Shown: positions 17,780 to 31,751, numbered from the stretch's first letter. The stretch: DNA of 64,000 nt from Odontesthes bonariensis (GCF_027942865.1 NC_134529.1:18404467-18468466); one strand, 5' to 3'. The notes: generated from the sequence alone by a model not told the origin. Made by a program: numbers and translations.

Positions 17780-19435
17780 CCCCAGTGCTGGTGCTGCTAA
17801 TGACAGCTCCATGCAACAGAGACGGGGATGACCAAGGCCAAGGCCCTGCAGCACTTCTTCACACGCTGTCGCACACAACATGACCTCCGTGTCACCGTCG
17901 GTCTCATCACTACAGCCACTTAGATACCGTCTTTGTCTGACTGCTAGTTTTAAGAACACAGATGTTGGCCAAGCCAGGGTTAGAGGCAGAACTCCTGTTG
18001 GTCGGGGGATGTTGAAAAGGTGCTAGTGGAAGTAAGAGGACGAGCTTTAAATAATCCAGGAAGTCTGTGGGAGGGTTTAACTCGCTCAGTGTTGCATCTT
18101 TGGTCATATCAAATCGTGTCTAGTCTGAAAAATAACTAACTCTAATTCCCAATCTCTTGTGCCTGTAGATCTTCGGAGACTAGACACGGTGTAGTGACGA
18201 CGCCTCGGCCTAACCTTGCGTCTGGGTTCAGTTCGATACCTTGTGCGTCTAATACGTTCATAGATAAAGGGAATAAGATGAGGGATTGTTTTTGGAGTGG
18301 TCGCAAAACTCCAAAACCAAGCCTCTGTTTTTTGTTGTTGTTGTTTTTTTTTGCCCCCCCCCCCCACCTCCTGAGCGATTCCACATGTCCTCATTTGCCG
18401 GCTCAAGAGAAACATATTTTTAGTCCCCTGAAAAATCCCCAGAATCACACTTTAGAGTGAATTTTGCACAATTTTCTTTCTTTTTTTCGTTCTCTCGTTT
18501 ATCTCCATTTTTAAATTCATGACTGTGGAACATGAGGTCAACTATTTTTTTGTTTGTTTTTTTTTTCTTCCTTTGGGGGAGGGGGAGGCGCGTTATTCAT
18601 CGCTGGATGCTGCAATCATAGTTTTTTATATGAAAATTGTTTGCACTTAAAGAGTTGGTTAGAGGAGAATGGCTTTACAATTTTTGGAGTGTGTCAGGAC
18701 TCCTTGACAAGATGTGTGCGTGCGTGCGCGCGCGTGTGTGTGTATAAAATAGAAAAAGAAAAAAAAGAAAAACCTTTGTATCTATTGAACATTTATTTTA
18801 ATATTGTTTCAGATTAAATGGGCTCTGTAATATATGTAAATACTGTACTTCAATGATTTATGGGTGAAATGATCATTATTACAATAGTTTGAAGATCCTC
18901 GTTTCAGAAGATAGTGATATTTCTAATACAGAAAATCTAATATTAAAATTGAATCTTGAATTTGCAGGTGAACATGCTTCGTTTCTGTTGTACACGCAGA
19001 GAATTCAGGTGTATTTTTTTATTAACGAAACAATTTGGTATTTGGAAAATCACTTTGAAATCCTCTCGTCTAACAGGTAGTGCTGAATGCTGAATGCTGG
19101 CCTGTCGCCGCAGGTTTCCTTCTTTTTTTTTCTTCAGCGTAGGCAGGCGCAGATGCAGTGGTCTAATTCAGCCATCACTCCGAGCTCAGGTAAACCGCAG
19201 GAAGACTAACGCAGGCACCCCTCTATAGGCTCTCGTCTCATACCATCGGCACCGTGAATTCACTTTTTAACACATCCGGCAAACGTGTTCCCGCACACGG
19301 GGCTGAAAGTCTCGTTGGCTCCTGTTCTTGGGGGTGGGGGGTTTGACTCCCAGACTTGGGGAGCAAACTTTTGACACTGTGTTGAATTCCAACTGATTTA
19401 AAAATAAGAAATAAAAGCCGTCAGCGCTCGTTGGC
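17780..19435 (+). other. Probable wdr20 3' UTR
   Basis: Non-coding, T-rich sequence follows the stop. Possible polyadenylation signals are ATTAAA at 18813-18818 and AATAAA at 19410-19415, so the end is uncertain. An alternating purine-pyrimidine run of GT/GC type lies near 18712-18744. No exon of another gene was recognised. Confidence 0.45.
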
Positions 19436-22100
19436 GGTGCAGGGGATGGAGTTTAGGGCGTTTATGACGCGCCCGCGTAGGACCGAGGATTTTAACAGTG
19501 GGGAGCCTTTTCCTTCATGTGACGCCTATTAAAACACCTTTGACAGTACTCCTGCTCCACTTGTGTTTACTGTTCATTCACCACACCTGAATGTGCTTCG
19601 ATATAACACCCGAGAGTTCCTCAGCAGAAGACAAAACTATTGGGTGTTCTTAGACGACACGTCGACCTCGAGTACTAAGATTTGTGGGAAGAGAAGCTTT
19701 GCGTAATGTGCGTAGATGCGAATCGTGACAGCCCCCCCTCTGAGTTCTGAGATCTGCAAGGGTCGTGGTGTGTTCACTTACCAGCTGATTTAGACGTCCC
19801 CTCTGAAGCCTGGAAACAGCCTTTCAACTCCGGGAGGTTCTTTAACTAGGTGGAACCACCTCGAAGTATCCAAGCAGCAGCCATCATATGCGCTGGTTGA
19901 ATCCTCTGCATATTAAAGCACGAAGCTTCGGTGCCACTTTTAGGATCTCCTTTGGCACCGGAAACACTGGACCATTGTGCACAAAAAAAAGGAAATTGTT
20001 CCACCTCCACCCTCTCCCCATTTTTTTTTTTTTTTTTTTGTGGCTGCAGCTTTCATCGCTGCATCATACATTTCCAGTCACATTAACTGTGATTTGTGTG
20101 GATGAATATGAAGACATGTCTAAGTACATTAGCTGAAATTTACATAGCATACAATCTGTAAGATACGACGTCTTGGGTCTGATCAATCTACCTGAGTTAA
20201 ACGCATAATCATTCCAGGCCAGTGAAGTTATAAATAGAACCTAAATAAACGTGTCCCTGTCCAGCCCGGGTTGCCCAGTAGGTGGCAGCACCGCTCTCCC
20301 GGGCGTGAGCTTTGGAATTCTCCACTGCCCATGTAGATTATCCTCTCGTCTCTATTTCTCCCTAACAAAGATGCACTCCTGCTCCGATATCCATGTTTTA
20401 TATTCCTGGGGCGGATCGGAGACCACTCCTCCATAATTTACGAGTCGCTTCTCGGGGAAACACACGCTCTCCTCCTTATTAAACCGGCAGCTTGTGGGAG
20501 GTGTGATTAGTGGGCTTAAGTGGCTTCATCACCCCGTCAGGGTGTCACTCAAAGGCCGACCGTGATTGACTGAAACCTCAAAGCTCCTCGCTTCTGTGCG
20601 GATCAGGTATCTATCAGAGGGGTGCAAAGTGAGATGTCTTACCTTATTTAAGCCCCCCTCACACACACACACACACACACTGACCCAGAGTTTTGTTTAT
20701 GTAGCAAATGTGCGCAACGGCTATGAATGATGACTAGAGCTTCTCAGCGCTGTGCAAAGACTCGACGGTTTGAGACAATGGATGGGGCAATAAAAAAATA
20801 AAGTGTATAAATGAGTTTGTGCACTTCAATGTGAGAAAGAGGGTTTTCTTTAGAAATGATTCCATCCCTGTTCCATCGAGCTGTTGCACGCGCTTTCTGC
20901 TAGTAGCTACAACATGCTGTTCGGAGGACCGAATAGTTCCGTTCTACCAAGTTTCTACCACGGTTTTCTGTTTGCCATCAGTCACCAAGTGCGAGGATGA
21001 AAAGTGCCACTTCCTCTTTTTTTCTCAAGTCTATTCTGAGCCAGCGCGTCTGCCCCCCTCCGGTCCCTCCGCCCCCCTCGAGGTGCGGGCCCAATTATCG
21101 AGCCTCCACAGCCAGGGCAGCGATGTGCCAGTCACGTGACTTCGGCAGAGAATCAACTGGGACTTCTTAACCCCGCAGCGGTGCCTGCCTTCCCCTCGGG
21201 CTTGGTCGATGTTAATGGTTTAAAAAAAAAAAAAATGCGCACGGGACGTATATTTATGTATTATATATAAATATATATTTGAGGAATTTTGTCGAAAGCT
21301 CGAGGACGTTTGTCTCATGAACTGCAGCGAAAGCCGGCATCAATGGAGAGCCTGTTCCGGGTTTTAAATAAGGGGCAGAGCAGAACGGCACACATGACCA
21401 GGAGGGAAGGGAAAGACAGAAGGAAAGAACGAAAAAAAATCAATTGAGCTCAGGCCTCAGCGGAAACCATCAATACCGAACCGTGGTCGAAGCACTTAAA
21501 ATGTAAATGCATCTTCAATGGCAACAACAGAAGCAAGAACGTAGTATCAGCCTCCGGGGATCTCTCTCTCTCTGTATTGTGTTTATTCATCAGCGAAAAT
21601 CTCCGCAGAGACTCTGCGGCCTGAACTTCAGAGCTCTGCCTTATGCTGGTAGACAGTGATGTATAGCAACAAAGTGAAACAATGCCCCGCAGGCTGCAGA
21701 CCTCAGTGAGAGCGCCTGACTGGTTTCTCCAGCAAGCATCCCATCATAATGCGCACTGGAAGTGACCCCACCCACCCCCCTCTGCAGCGACATCATTGGT
21801 CCGTTCGGATTTCCTAAATGGAACGAGGTATTTCGAAATATCTCCTCTGATCTCAGCAAAAAAAAATAAATTGTGCGCTATTAATATCCTCCAGTTAATT
21901 GTGTGTGCGCAGTGGGACTGTTCCATCCACTGGACAACTCATGTCATGTTTACCCTCATGAACACCTTGTCTGCATTTCCCATTTTACCGTCTATTTAAA
22001 GACGTTCTACTTTAGTTAGTCTGAAAACCTGATATATTATTCAGGGTGTAATGGATGCAAAGCGGCAGCCACTTAAATAATAGCACGTATGCGTTAAAGA
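19436..22100. other. Intergenic DNA between the convergent wdr20 and mgat2 3' ends
   Basis: No secure gene. It contains a (CA)n microsatellite at about 20659-20680, poly-T near 20022-20039 and an AT-rich patch near 21250-21285. Open frames here have no recognisable domains. Confidence 0.5.
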
Positions 22101-22121
22101 GGCAAAAATCCAACATTCGTC

Positions 22122-22127
22122 TTTATT
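22122..22127 (-). terminator. Polyadenylation signal of mgat2
   Basis: AATAAA on the minus strand, 105 bases beyond the mgat2 stop; cleavage is expected near 22100. Confidence 0.6.
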
Positions 22128-22231
22128 TGGAACAGTTCAAGAAAACAGGCAATATGAAGAATAAAGAGTTACTTTTTTTCTTTTATACAGGATGCAAAAG
22201 AGACAATAATATAGAATAGTAGCAATTAAGG

Positions 22232-23644
22232 TCACTGTAATCGAACATAGCTCTTGCAGAGTTCGTGGTCCCTGATATCTCCCCACCCCCCATTTTTCAC
22301 GTGTGGGGCCACGCCTCCGGCCCCGTTGGCTGGCAGTCTCTTGGTGATCAGGAGGTTTTTGGGGAACAGCTGGTTCCCGCTGCTCTGCAGGATGTTATCG
22401 ATCTTGGTTTTCTGACTGATCGGCATGCAGGAGGCCTTCTTGTGGTGCATGCCGCAGTCGCCCGCGTGGAAGATCCTCGGCGCTTCGCTCACCATGACCT
22501 TCCAGTAAGAGGGCAGGCAGGACACGGTCAGGTGTTGCAAGGACCAGTCCCAGTTGTAGTCGTCGTAAGTGCAGAACGTGTCAGTGCATTGGAGGAGTTT
22601 TTGGTACGTCTCTCTGCTCAGAGCCATCCCCATGTTGTGCTCTGTGGACTTCCAGGCTTTCACCTCCACCTTATTTGCTTTGCTGGAGTAGCTGATGTGG
22701 CTGTAGCTCCCCAGGGAGAGGATGTCGCAGTCGGCGCACTGCTCCCTTCTGAGAGCCGTCATCAGCTTGAGGAGATGGATGAAGTCCGGGGCCAGGTAGT
22801 GGTCCTCCTCGATCAGCAGAACCAGACCTTTATGATCGTTGAGAACTTGGACTCTGTCCCATACAAAGTGCAGCTTCCACCACCAGTGGTGCTTGGTCTG
22901 AGAGAACTTGGCCTCGCGGTAGTGGCCAAATGAGTCGGGGTACTCTGCATTGATGCAGCCCAGCTTTAAGGCGTCTTTTTTAGGAATGTCTCTGGGGCAG
23001 TCCCTGGGGTCATTTCCTGGGAACTCTTGGGGATACAGCTGGATGCTGAAGGGGAAGAAGATCTGAAGGACTTGACAGAAGTCAATTGAGGCCACCACTT
23101 TATTTATCTCCGGGGACCAGTAATCGTGGCTGAATATCAGCAATATGCTCTCCACGTCTCTAGCCTTTCGCAAGCTGTCCACTAACAGCTTCAGGTACTC
23201 TGGTCGGTTATGGACCTGGACCAACACGACCAGATCGTCTTTCTTCCGCGCCGTCTTAAACTTCTCCTCGTTCCTGATCGTCTGGTCAAAGTTGAGCTGG
23301 AAGACAATGCCCCGATAGACTAAAGTGGTGTTATCCACCTCTGGCTTAGTCATTTTGGCTTTCTCATTTCCTTTTTCCTGGTGCGTGTCATTAGCTTGTT
23401 TAATAATAGGCGGCGGAACAGGTGCCCTGCTAACTGCAGGCGTAGCTTGCAGCTGAACGTGATTGTTGATGCTACTGCTGCTACTGATGCTGCTGCTGCT
23501 GCTCCTCCTCACAATTTCCACCTCCTTGGGGAACGCTCCGCTCTCGTTCTTCTTTTGCCTTCCGCTGCTCCAGAAAGCGAGGCCACAGACGACAACCACC
23601 AGAGTCAGTATCACCACCTTCCTCTTGTAGATTCTGAATCTCAT
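22232..23644 (-). CDS. mgat2: Alpha-1,6-mannosyl-glycoprotein 2-beta-N-acetylglucosaminyltransferase (GnT-II), 470 aa
   Basis: Golgi enzyme adding GlcNAc in beta-1,2 linkage to the alpha-1,6 mannose arm, the step that commits N-glycans to the complex type. Type II membrane protein: short basic tail (MRFRIYKRK), membrane span at about residues 10-25, Ser-rich stem (residues 48-59), then the catalytic domain. The metal-binding EED is at 279-281 (LLIEEDHYLAPDF), a likely catalytic Asp lies in YDDYNWDW (360-367), and HAGDCGMHH is near 393. The open frame extends 35 codons further upstream, but the start at MRFRIY fits the family; the extension covers a poly-T tract. The coding region is uninterrupted, as in other vertebrates. 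Slightly longer than the human enzyme (447 aa) mainly in the stem. A pyrimidine-rich AG acceptor-like site lies in the 5' leader (about 23665-23705). Confidence 0.96.
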   Translation of the reverse strand: MRFRIYKRKVVILTLVVVVCGLAFWSSGRQKKNESGAFPKEVEIVRRSSSSSISSSSSINNHVQLQATPAVSRAPVPPPIIKQANDTHQEKGNEKAKMTKPEVDNTTLVYRGIVFQLNFDQTIRNEEKFKTARKKDDLVVLVQVHNRPEYLKLLVDSLRKARDVESILLIFSHDYWSPEINKVVASIDFCQVLQIFFPFSIQLYPQEFPGNDPRDCPRDIPKKDALKLGCINAEYPDSFGHYREAKFSQTKHHWWWKLHFVWDRVQVLNDHKGLVLLIEEDHYLAPDFIHLLKLMTALRREQCADCDILSLGSYSHISYSSKANKVEVKAWKSTEHNMGMALSRETYQKLLQCTDTFCTYDDYNWDWSLQHLTVSCLPSYWKVMVSEAPRIFHAGDCGMHHKKASCMPISQKTKIDNILQSSGNQLFPKNLLITKRLPANGAGGVAPHVKNGGWGDIRDHELCKSYVRLQ

Positions 23645-23719
23645 GATAGAGGTTCGGCCTCTTGCAAAGAGAGACAAGTTGAAGGTTGGAAAAAAAAAAA
23701 AAAAAAAATGAATAGATAA

Positions 23720-26700
23720 ACTTTGTAGAGGCGTGCTTGGGCTTTGCACGGGAGGGGAGGGGCTGATTAAGAATAAGCCGTTACGAGGCTAATTGTTGTC
23801 AAAAATAACTGCCGTTGTAAACATTGATCCTGCTGGAATGTCATTGGTGGTTCATGAATATTCCATAAGGCATGATGGTTCCTGGGAGGCAGTGTGCATG
23901 AGCCACCTGGATGAAAAATAAACCAGGAAACCGAGTTAGCCGAGGGGATCACAGCAGTCAGGGCTGAGCAATACGGTTCAAGACAGCATCAGGATGTTAA
24001 CGGGAATATTTGACAAATATAGAGTACATCAGGGAATTACTTATGTATGCACAATTACATCAATAAATAAATGGGATATTTGAGACAGTGAAGCATGCTA
24101 CGTCACACAAGGCTACACTTTTAAAGGTCTTCTATCACACACTCATACGCGTTCGGTCAGCAGTAATAAGACAATCATTTTACTTCAATTACCTGTATTC
24201 AAACATACTGTGTAACACTTGGCAAAATGTATTAAATCCCTTCTGTGTAGATTTTTCTCCTCGACTCAGAGCCATCATGAGGAGGCATTAAACTGGTCCT
24301 GAATTCATTCTGTAGCATGAAGCAACCGGCTCATATCACACACAGGGTAAGAGTCACTAAAAAAAAAAAAAAAAAAAAAACTTCAGCTAAAAGGAGAATG
24401 AGTCCCACAGCAGATGGCACGTCCCAGCCAGAGACTCACTCGCAGCTTGTTCAGTCTGCCCCAGTTTGATCAAACACGCCTGATATTTAGGAGTTAAAAT
24501 CTGGATGCTCGCGATCCTGGAGCAGATTAGTTGCCAGGCAACGAGAGACATTCGAGCCCTTATGGCAAAGATTAGCAAACAACAGTTGACCAGTTTTAAA
24601 ACTGACAGTCAAAATCTCCTCTCCAGTTTTTGCTGATGTAAAGACCCCCCCACCCTGCCCCTTATAACTGTACCTCCCAAACCACTTTACTGATGCAGAC
24701 CTGCTTCGCTGTCCGCCTCCCCTCACTGCAAAGGACTGCTAACGTCACATCGAGCTGATGCACAACAGTATCCATTTTGTTTACATCTGCATCCTAAGAT
24801 CAAGCGAGGTGGTGCATTGTTCTGAGAATATGTCCAGTGGTGTGCGATGCACCATTACTCTCAAATCGTGTCGAGTGTGTGCGCTTGGAGAGAAGTTCTT
24901 CTCCTCGTTGTGAGCTTGGCAGGAATTTCCACTTATTGCACTAAATAAGCTAGAAGATTAATGGGTACATTTTGGGTTAACAGATTGGATAAAAACGGAT
25001 TGCTGTGACTTGTTGGGAAGCCAAATTAATCCAAATAAACACCATTATCACATCTGAAGATCACTTGCATGACCAAAGCCCTGTTCAGACACAACATTAA
25101 TGTGGTCATAAACGCAGTAAATCCACGGCGTTCAGGCACTGGTCTTTTATCCGTTTCTCTTCCTCACCCCTCACTCACTCCTAAGACTTTCTTTAGACAA
25201 CAAGTCACAACATCGCTACAACTTGTAGCAGGAATGGGAACGACACAGTTGAGAGTATCGCTTTTCCACATGTATAAGCTTGTTGAACAGTTATACAGTG
25301 AAGATTTAACTGCACTAAAGTCACAGCAGAACTGTAGCTTCGTGTGGCAGGGATTTGAGTTAAAAAGACTCTTTCCGACCCATTTCCGTGGGGAATTGGA
25401 AGGCTCATGCTCTGTAGAGTAAATTTAAGAGCCAGCTACTTTTCCACTTACAGAATGAATATTTTCCCCATTTTCTGTAACCATCTGAATTCATTTATAA
25501 TGGAGATGTCGTGCTGCAGGAGCCGACCGCATACGTTACACTGTCAGCGTAGTCGGTAGCCTTGGGGTAAGAAGCTGCTTTTGGTGGTAAAATGGTTTCA
25601 CTGAACCAAAGCTTTTTTTATCTAAAAGCCACTTAGAAAGCGAGGAGCACGTTGGAGGCAGAGGGTTCAGTATCTCGCCCGAGGACATGGCGACATGTAA
25701 GATGGGTGCGTTGGGGATCTTTGACCCGTCGGCTGATGGACAACTACTAAGCAACTACTAACTAATAAGCTAGCTTTGCTACAACATCACTAATAATATC
25801 ATAACATAAAGAGCCATGCCCTGAAATAAAGCATAAAGTGCACCAGAAACTCTTGGAAAACTGGTGGTCACCGATTTGACATGAAGTTTGCTTGTTTTTT
25901 TTAATCGTCCTCTGCTTGAAGAAAACATTCTGAATGCCCTTCCGGTTTACTTTAAATGCCTGACACTTCTGCGCAGCATTGTCGTAATGTGAAATGAGAC
26001 AATACCCACAGAAAGAGAACATTCTGGCCTTTGATAAATGCTAATCTTCCACTCGTACAGGAAGCACAGCAATAGCAATTATTTTTCACAAATCGGGCCA
26101 TCTGACTGCAAACATTATTACTGAATTAGGCTGGACGTCCTCTTGTTTCCCCTCCCCTGCATTACATTCTGTCCTCAATTACATTATCAATATTGATTGG
26201 CCCTTTCCACACAGATCTGTTGAACAAACCTCCAGATCTTATTCGTTATTAAATTAGAAATCTCTGAGGCTTTCAACCATCTGTCTTCTGTCTGCCTGGA
26301 GCATCCCATTAAGACCAGACCTCAAAGCACAGGTTTGCAATACCTGCGCCAGTACAGTCTGTGGAAATGTAAGCACAACTATTAGTGCTACAAATTCATA
26401 GTCGAACCTTTTTTTTTGTTTGTTTGTTCGTTTGTAAAAGTTAGCATGGATAAAGAAATACCTCACGTACCTAACGCTTCTTAACTTTACAGAGTATACG
26501 TTCCCTCTTGTTTTTCTGTGTTGAACGGTTTGCACACACTTGCCAAATTCGCTGCCATGACAGTCATCCTTTGCATTTCACAATAAGCCGAGGCACTATA
26601 TTCCACCAATGCCTCCATAAATGCCTAACCACGTTTCGACACTCGGAAGGCAGCCTACAAATATTTTTTTCTTGTCCTCAGCTGGCTGTCACAAACACAG

Positions 26701-26965
26701 CCTTGTTCGACGTTACCACCAGTTACTGTAATCTAAATTTCCCACACTGGCATTAAACGCTCCAAAAGAAACCGCAGATAACGGTAGGTTTTTTGTTGTT
26801 TTTGTTGGACCCCAGCTTCGGTCCGTTATGATAGCAAGCAAAACCGAATATGCTAACAGTTCGTTAGCAACCGTTTCAGCTAGCAACTTCCAAGCAGCCA
26901 AGTCCAGACCCAACCTCCTCTTCAACAGCGTCCATGTCGAACCACAGCAACAATAAATACCCCGC
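23720..26965. other. Upstream of mgat2; non-coding, possibly a 5' intron
   Basis: No coding exon recognised on either strand. Includes a long poly-A run at about 24360-24380 and several short open frames without similarity. If the candidate first exon at 26970-27150 belongs to mgat2, this is its 5' UTR intron; otherwise it is intergenic. Confidence 0.4.
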
Positions 26966-26969
26966 TTAC

Positions 26970-27150
26970 CTAAAACTAGAGGAGTCCGGGGGTCCTTTCA
27001 CGGAGAGACATTAGAACGGAGGCTTCCCGTTCTCCCCCATTTCTTCCATCAAGCAAGCTGCATGGAAACGCAACTGACGGCTAGCTGTAAAAATCACAAA
27101 TAAGGAACCGCCGCCTGCCACTGTCCCACAATGCACTGGTCCAGCGGGGG
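26970..27150 (-). promoter_or_regulatory. Candidate TATA-less promoter and non-coding first exon (minus strand)
   Basis: Read on the minus strand, a ZNF143-like motif (GCATTGTGGGA, plus-strand CCCACAATGCA at about 27125-27136) is followed by GC-rich sequence with no long frame, then a strong donor TTTTAG/GTAAGC (GT at 26968-26969). The nearest downstream minus-strand gene is mgat2, 3.3 kb away, whose leader has a plausible acceptor. Linkage to mgat2 is inference only. Confidence 0.4.
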
Positions 27151-27179
27151 GCACCCATGGCTCTTATACAGCCCCTGTG

Positions 27180-28030
27180 CCTTCAAACCCACTGCAGCTG
27201 CACACTGACTCTCTGAGTCCGTCTCACGTTTCACATGAACATTTTACCGAGACCATTGGAAGGGAATACACTGAAACTGTATTTAGCCCACATTGTTCGC
27301 CAGGTCTTCAACAATCACTAGATTTTCTTTTGATAATCGTACATCGTGTGGAACGATCTATAGCTCAAATACAGGAAGTCACAGTCTTATAGGTGTTATT
27401 GGCGGCTGTTGCTTTGTGGAAATGTGTAATAAATACAAGTAGAGGCACCTCTACCGTGACAGTCAAAGGTTGCAAAAACGATGCCGATGACAATGATGAT
27501 AATACTATTTTTCTATTCTAAAATGTAAAAGGCCATGGTTCCTGAGACAACCAAACCCTACATATAATTAAAGTATATTTATGAGGGCCATATAATCAGA
27601 CGTTGAAACTGAGAAAAGTTGCAGTTCTTGAAAAGCTTCTGTTCAATTGGAATTCAATGTTAACAACTCATCTAAAAAATTTAGGACAAAAAGTCTTGAA
27701 AATGAATGCTGCTGTAAAAAAAAAAAAAAAATACAAAAAAAAACACCTGGTGGAACAGCTCACAACTAACAAAGGTAATTTAGCAATATGTCATTCACAT
27801 GATGATTAAAAGGGAGCGTCTTAGTGAAGCTGAGTTGTAATGTGGTAAAGATGGGGAGGTTCTCGCCTTGTCTACCAAGTTAAAATGATTGATCTAGAAA
27901 GTATTACCTCGTGCTTGGAAGCAATATATTACGAAGCAAAGTTTTCCCTAACTTTTTTTTTAGAAACGGTGATGTGCTTTCTCTTCAAAGACGTACAAAA
28001 TAAATTCTAAACATGCAGATATCTCCATCT
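27180..28030. other. Intergenic DNA, no gene seen
   Basis: AT-rich sequence with A-runs at about 27716-27750. Short frames only; nothing recognised. Confidence 0.5.
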
Positions 28031-28045
28031 ATTACCAGATTTCCC

Positions 28046-28585
28046 TAGCCTGGGAATTCCCATGCTGCTTTGCTCGAGACTTCATTCACACTGCAAAGGC
28101 AGCCTGGAAACCACCGCCCTTATTTTTGCCGGAGTCAGGGAACCAATCACAGAACGGGAGGGGGGGCAGCAAGACGATGACGACGTCTATGCGCGACACT
28201 GAAGCTTGTAGAGTGTTAATCCAACATGGCAGCGGACACAACGTTACCGTTCAATGCAGCCTTAGAAAGTGTTTTAAGTAGCTTAGAACGCAAGTTTACT
28301 TTTAAAAAAGAGCAACGTTTGGCATTGAAAGATTTCATTGCCAAGAAGGATGTATTTCCTCGTCGAATTTCTGTCGCTCTATATATGTCATCTGGTATAA
28401 GTGATAAAATTGGCTATGAATCGCGCGCAAAGCAGCATGGGAAGAGCCAGACGCCATTTGATAGACATTCGTAGCGCCCAATAAACGGCTCTAGGCATTC
28501 GTAAATCACGCCTCAAATACGAGAAAATGCACACCTGGTTCCCAGACCACCATCTCATCGAGATGTGGACGCGTCAGCCAGGCTA
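28046..28585 (+). mobile_element. 540-bp DNA-transposon-like element with 9-bp target duplication and helicase-like ORF fragment
   Basis: The element begins TAGCCTGG and ends CCAGGCTA, exact inverted ends. It is flanked by the direct repeat AGATTTCCC at 28037-28045 and 28586-28594. Inside, an 82-codon frame (28226-28474) starts MAADTTLPFNAALESVL and contains a KKEQRLALKDFIAKKDVF stretch. From memory this resembles the Q-motif region at the N-terminus of RecQ-like helicases common in fish repeats. The Walker A segment that should follow is missing, so it looks like an internal-deletion derivative. Superfamily not assigned; 8-9 bp duplications fit hAT, Merlin or Mutator-type elements. Confidence 0.65.
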
Positions 28586-29030
28586 AGATTTCCCCAGAAA
28601 ATGACAGCTTCTTCTATTTCTACCCCATGTTACTTCAAAATAGCTCTTTCCTTTGTAATTACTGATTGTAATCTAATGAAAAGAGTGCACAAAATTAGTC
28701 ATTCCGAATAAGTTATGAAATAATAAAGACAGGATTATAAATGACTAATTTCAAAAAGTACATCGTGAAATTACTCACCGGTTTACCTGATTTATAATAT
28801 GTAAGCCTGCATGGACGGTCTGTGTCATTTCTACCTTTTAAGCCTGTAGTTTCCTTAATATTTTTTTTGTTATTAACCAAAGTAACCTAAAAAAAAACAC
28901 AACTATTTTTCCACCACTGTCAGAGTTTAAACTAAGAATTTACCAAAGTATTTTCCTGCTTTTAGTCCTGCAGTTCTTTTCTCTGCCAGCAGGGTGGCGC
29001 TACAAAGCAAATCCCCAACCGGAAATGTAG

Positions 29031-29981
<951 letters not shown>

Positions 29982-30058
29982 ATTTCCTACGCTGACATCC
30001 TCAGATGGGTCACGTGATCATTGGATGGCTGGCCGAAATGGGATAATTCAGCACTGCT

Positions 30059-30064
30059 AATAAA
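30059..30064 (+). terminator. Polyadenylation signal of rps29
   Basis: AATAAA 78 bases after the stop, followed by a T-rich downstream element at 30068-30080. It gives the short 3' UTR typical of ribosomal protein genes. Confidence 0.8.
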
Positions 30065-30099
30065 TGTTTTTTTTTTGTTCAAATACATTAAGCTGTGTG

Positions 30100-31745
30100 G
30101 TTATTCATGGGTTTGAAATCTCTTAACGCCCCAGAATATATTTTATAATTTTATATATATATATGAGAGAGAGGTCTCTGACTTGTTCTCCCCCACAAAT
30201 GATGCTCCCAAATTGTAGGATCACGCAGTATATTTTGTAAGCTGGTCCACTATAAATTTCTTCCGTTTTAAGTGAGAAGGGTTTTTATTTATAAAAGGGG
30301 TATACAGTCAGCTGTTTGATTGTGATTTGGCATGCAATGTTGTATCTCTAAACCAGTGTGCTACAAAGACAACATTCAATAAAACTCCATAAGACACTGA
30401 TATTAATGTAGTCACGTTGAGATAAACATTTTAATGGCTGTTTAATATGCAGAACCAGCCAGGTTCAAGGTAGTGTTGCGACTGAGTGGTCGCATTTAAA
30501 AACCTTTTGAAAAGGGAGTTTGCCGAGCAATTCAGCCAGGAGTCAAGGCGTGCGGTTAATGATCCCAGCTGTACATGATAAAGGCACCGCAGACTCATTC
30601 TGAAGCCAGCGTGCTCTCACAGGAAATAACATGTCCATCACATTCAAGGATGGGTAACGTGCTGAGATATCGGTCTTGCTCAAGGTTAATGGGATGTGAT
30701 AGGTCCCCTGTAGTTGTGGTTAATTGTGCAGCGCCTTGTGAGTTGAGTGACTAAACTTTAAATAATGAATAAACCCAACAAAAGCTGCAGCAAGGGGTGT
30801 GTGTGTGTGTGTGAGATTCCACACCATCCCATGTAGAGACCTTGGCTAAAACTTCTATAATCATGGACTTTTTTTTTTTTGTTGTCCCTTCTCTTATAAC
30901 ACATTTGAAACACTAGATGGCAGCAACACTGCACAGTTGGAGGATATATAAAGTGAGAGTTAAATCTAAAAAAAATCCAGCTTTTATAGTCCAGTGAATA
31001 ACAGATCTCTGTGTGCTGCACAGTGACACCTAAAGGTTCCTTGGGCAACATTTGAATAGTTTTCAATGAATAATCGAAGAGAAGGTTACATACACAGACA
31101 CAAGAGCCTTCAGGCGAGGCACCAGGATATGCTATGACAAAAGAAAATAAATTAGTACCATGCAAAAGACTTTGCATGTCAAGAGATTGAAGCCCTCAGA
31201 CCTTCAATAGTGTGGTAAGGCTATTACATGTTCTCATTCTCCTGAAGGCTGGGAGATGTAAATTTCAAAGTCTTATGAATACTCACCCCTCAACTAGCAG
31301 GCATGGGTTGCTCCGAGCAGCTGCCTTGTACTCTGAGATTTAAAAGACTCTGTGTCCGCAAGGCAGGTGAAGGCTAAACGGATATATGGAAACTGGATCC
31401 AGGTAGCTACTCTTCGTGTAACTGCCAAATGAGCTCACAAGAATGGCGAGAGGTTGAGATCACTCAAAATCAGACGGTGGGGGACGTCTCATCGACAGAG
31501 GGAAGAACAGGTTCAGTATGCATAAAAAGATGAAGGTGAACAGAGGATGCCTTCTACGACATGATAAAGCTCCCAACGCACCTCAAAATGCCTCAAGGTG
31601 TTCGAGATGAAGGTTTTACCATGGGCCTCGCAGGACCTCAACTTTGATATCTTCCAAAAATCCCAAGAATCTCAAAGCTGAAGCCTTTTTGCAGGAAGAA
31701 TTAGTCAAAAAAAAAAAAAAGGAGAACCAAAGGACTCTTTGCTGA
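30100..31745. other. Intergenic DNA downstream of rps29
   Basis: No gene recognised. Contains a short (GT)n run near 30797-30812 and a poly-A run at about 31709-31722. Confidence 0.5.
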
Positions 31746-31751
31746 GCTTAT

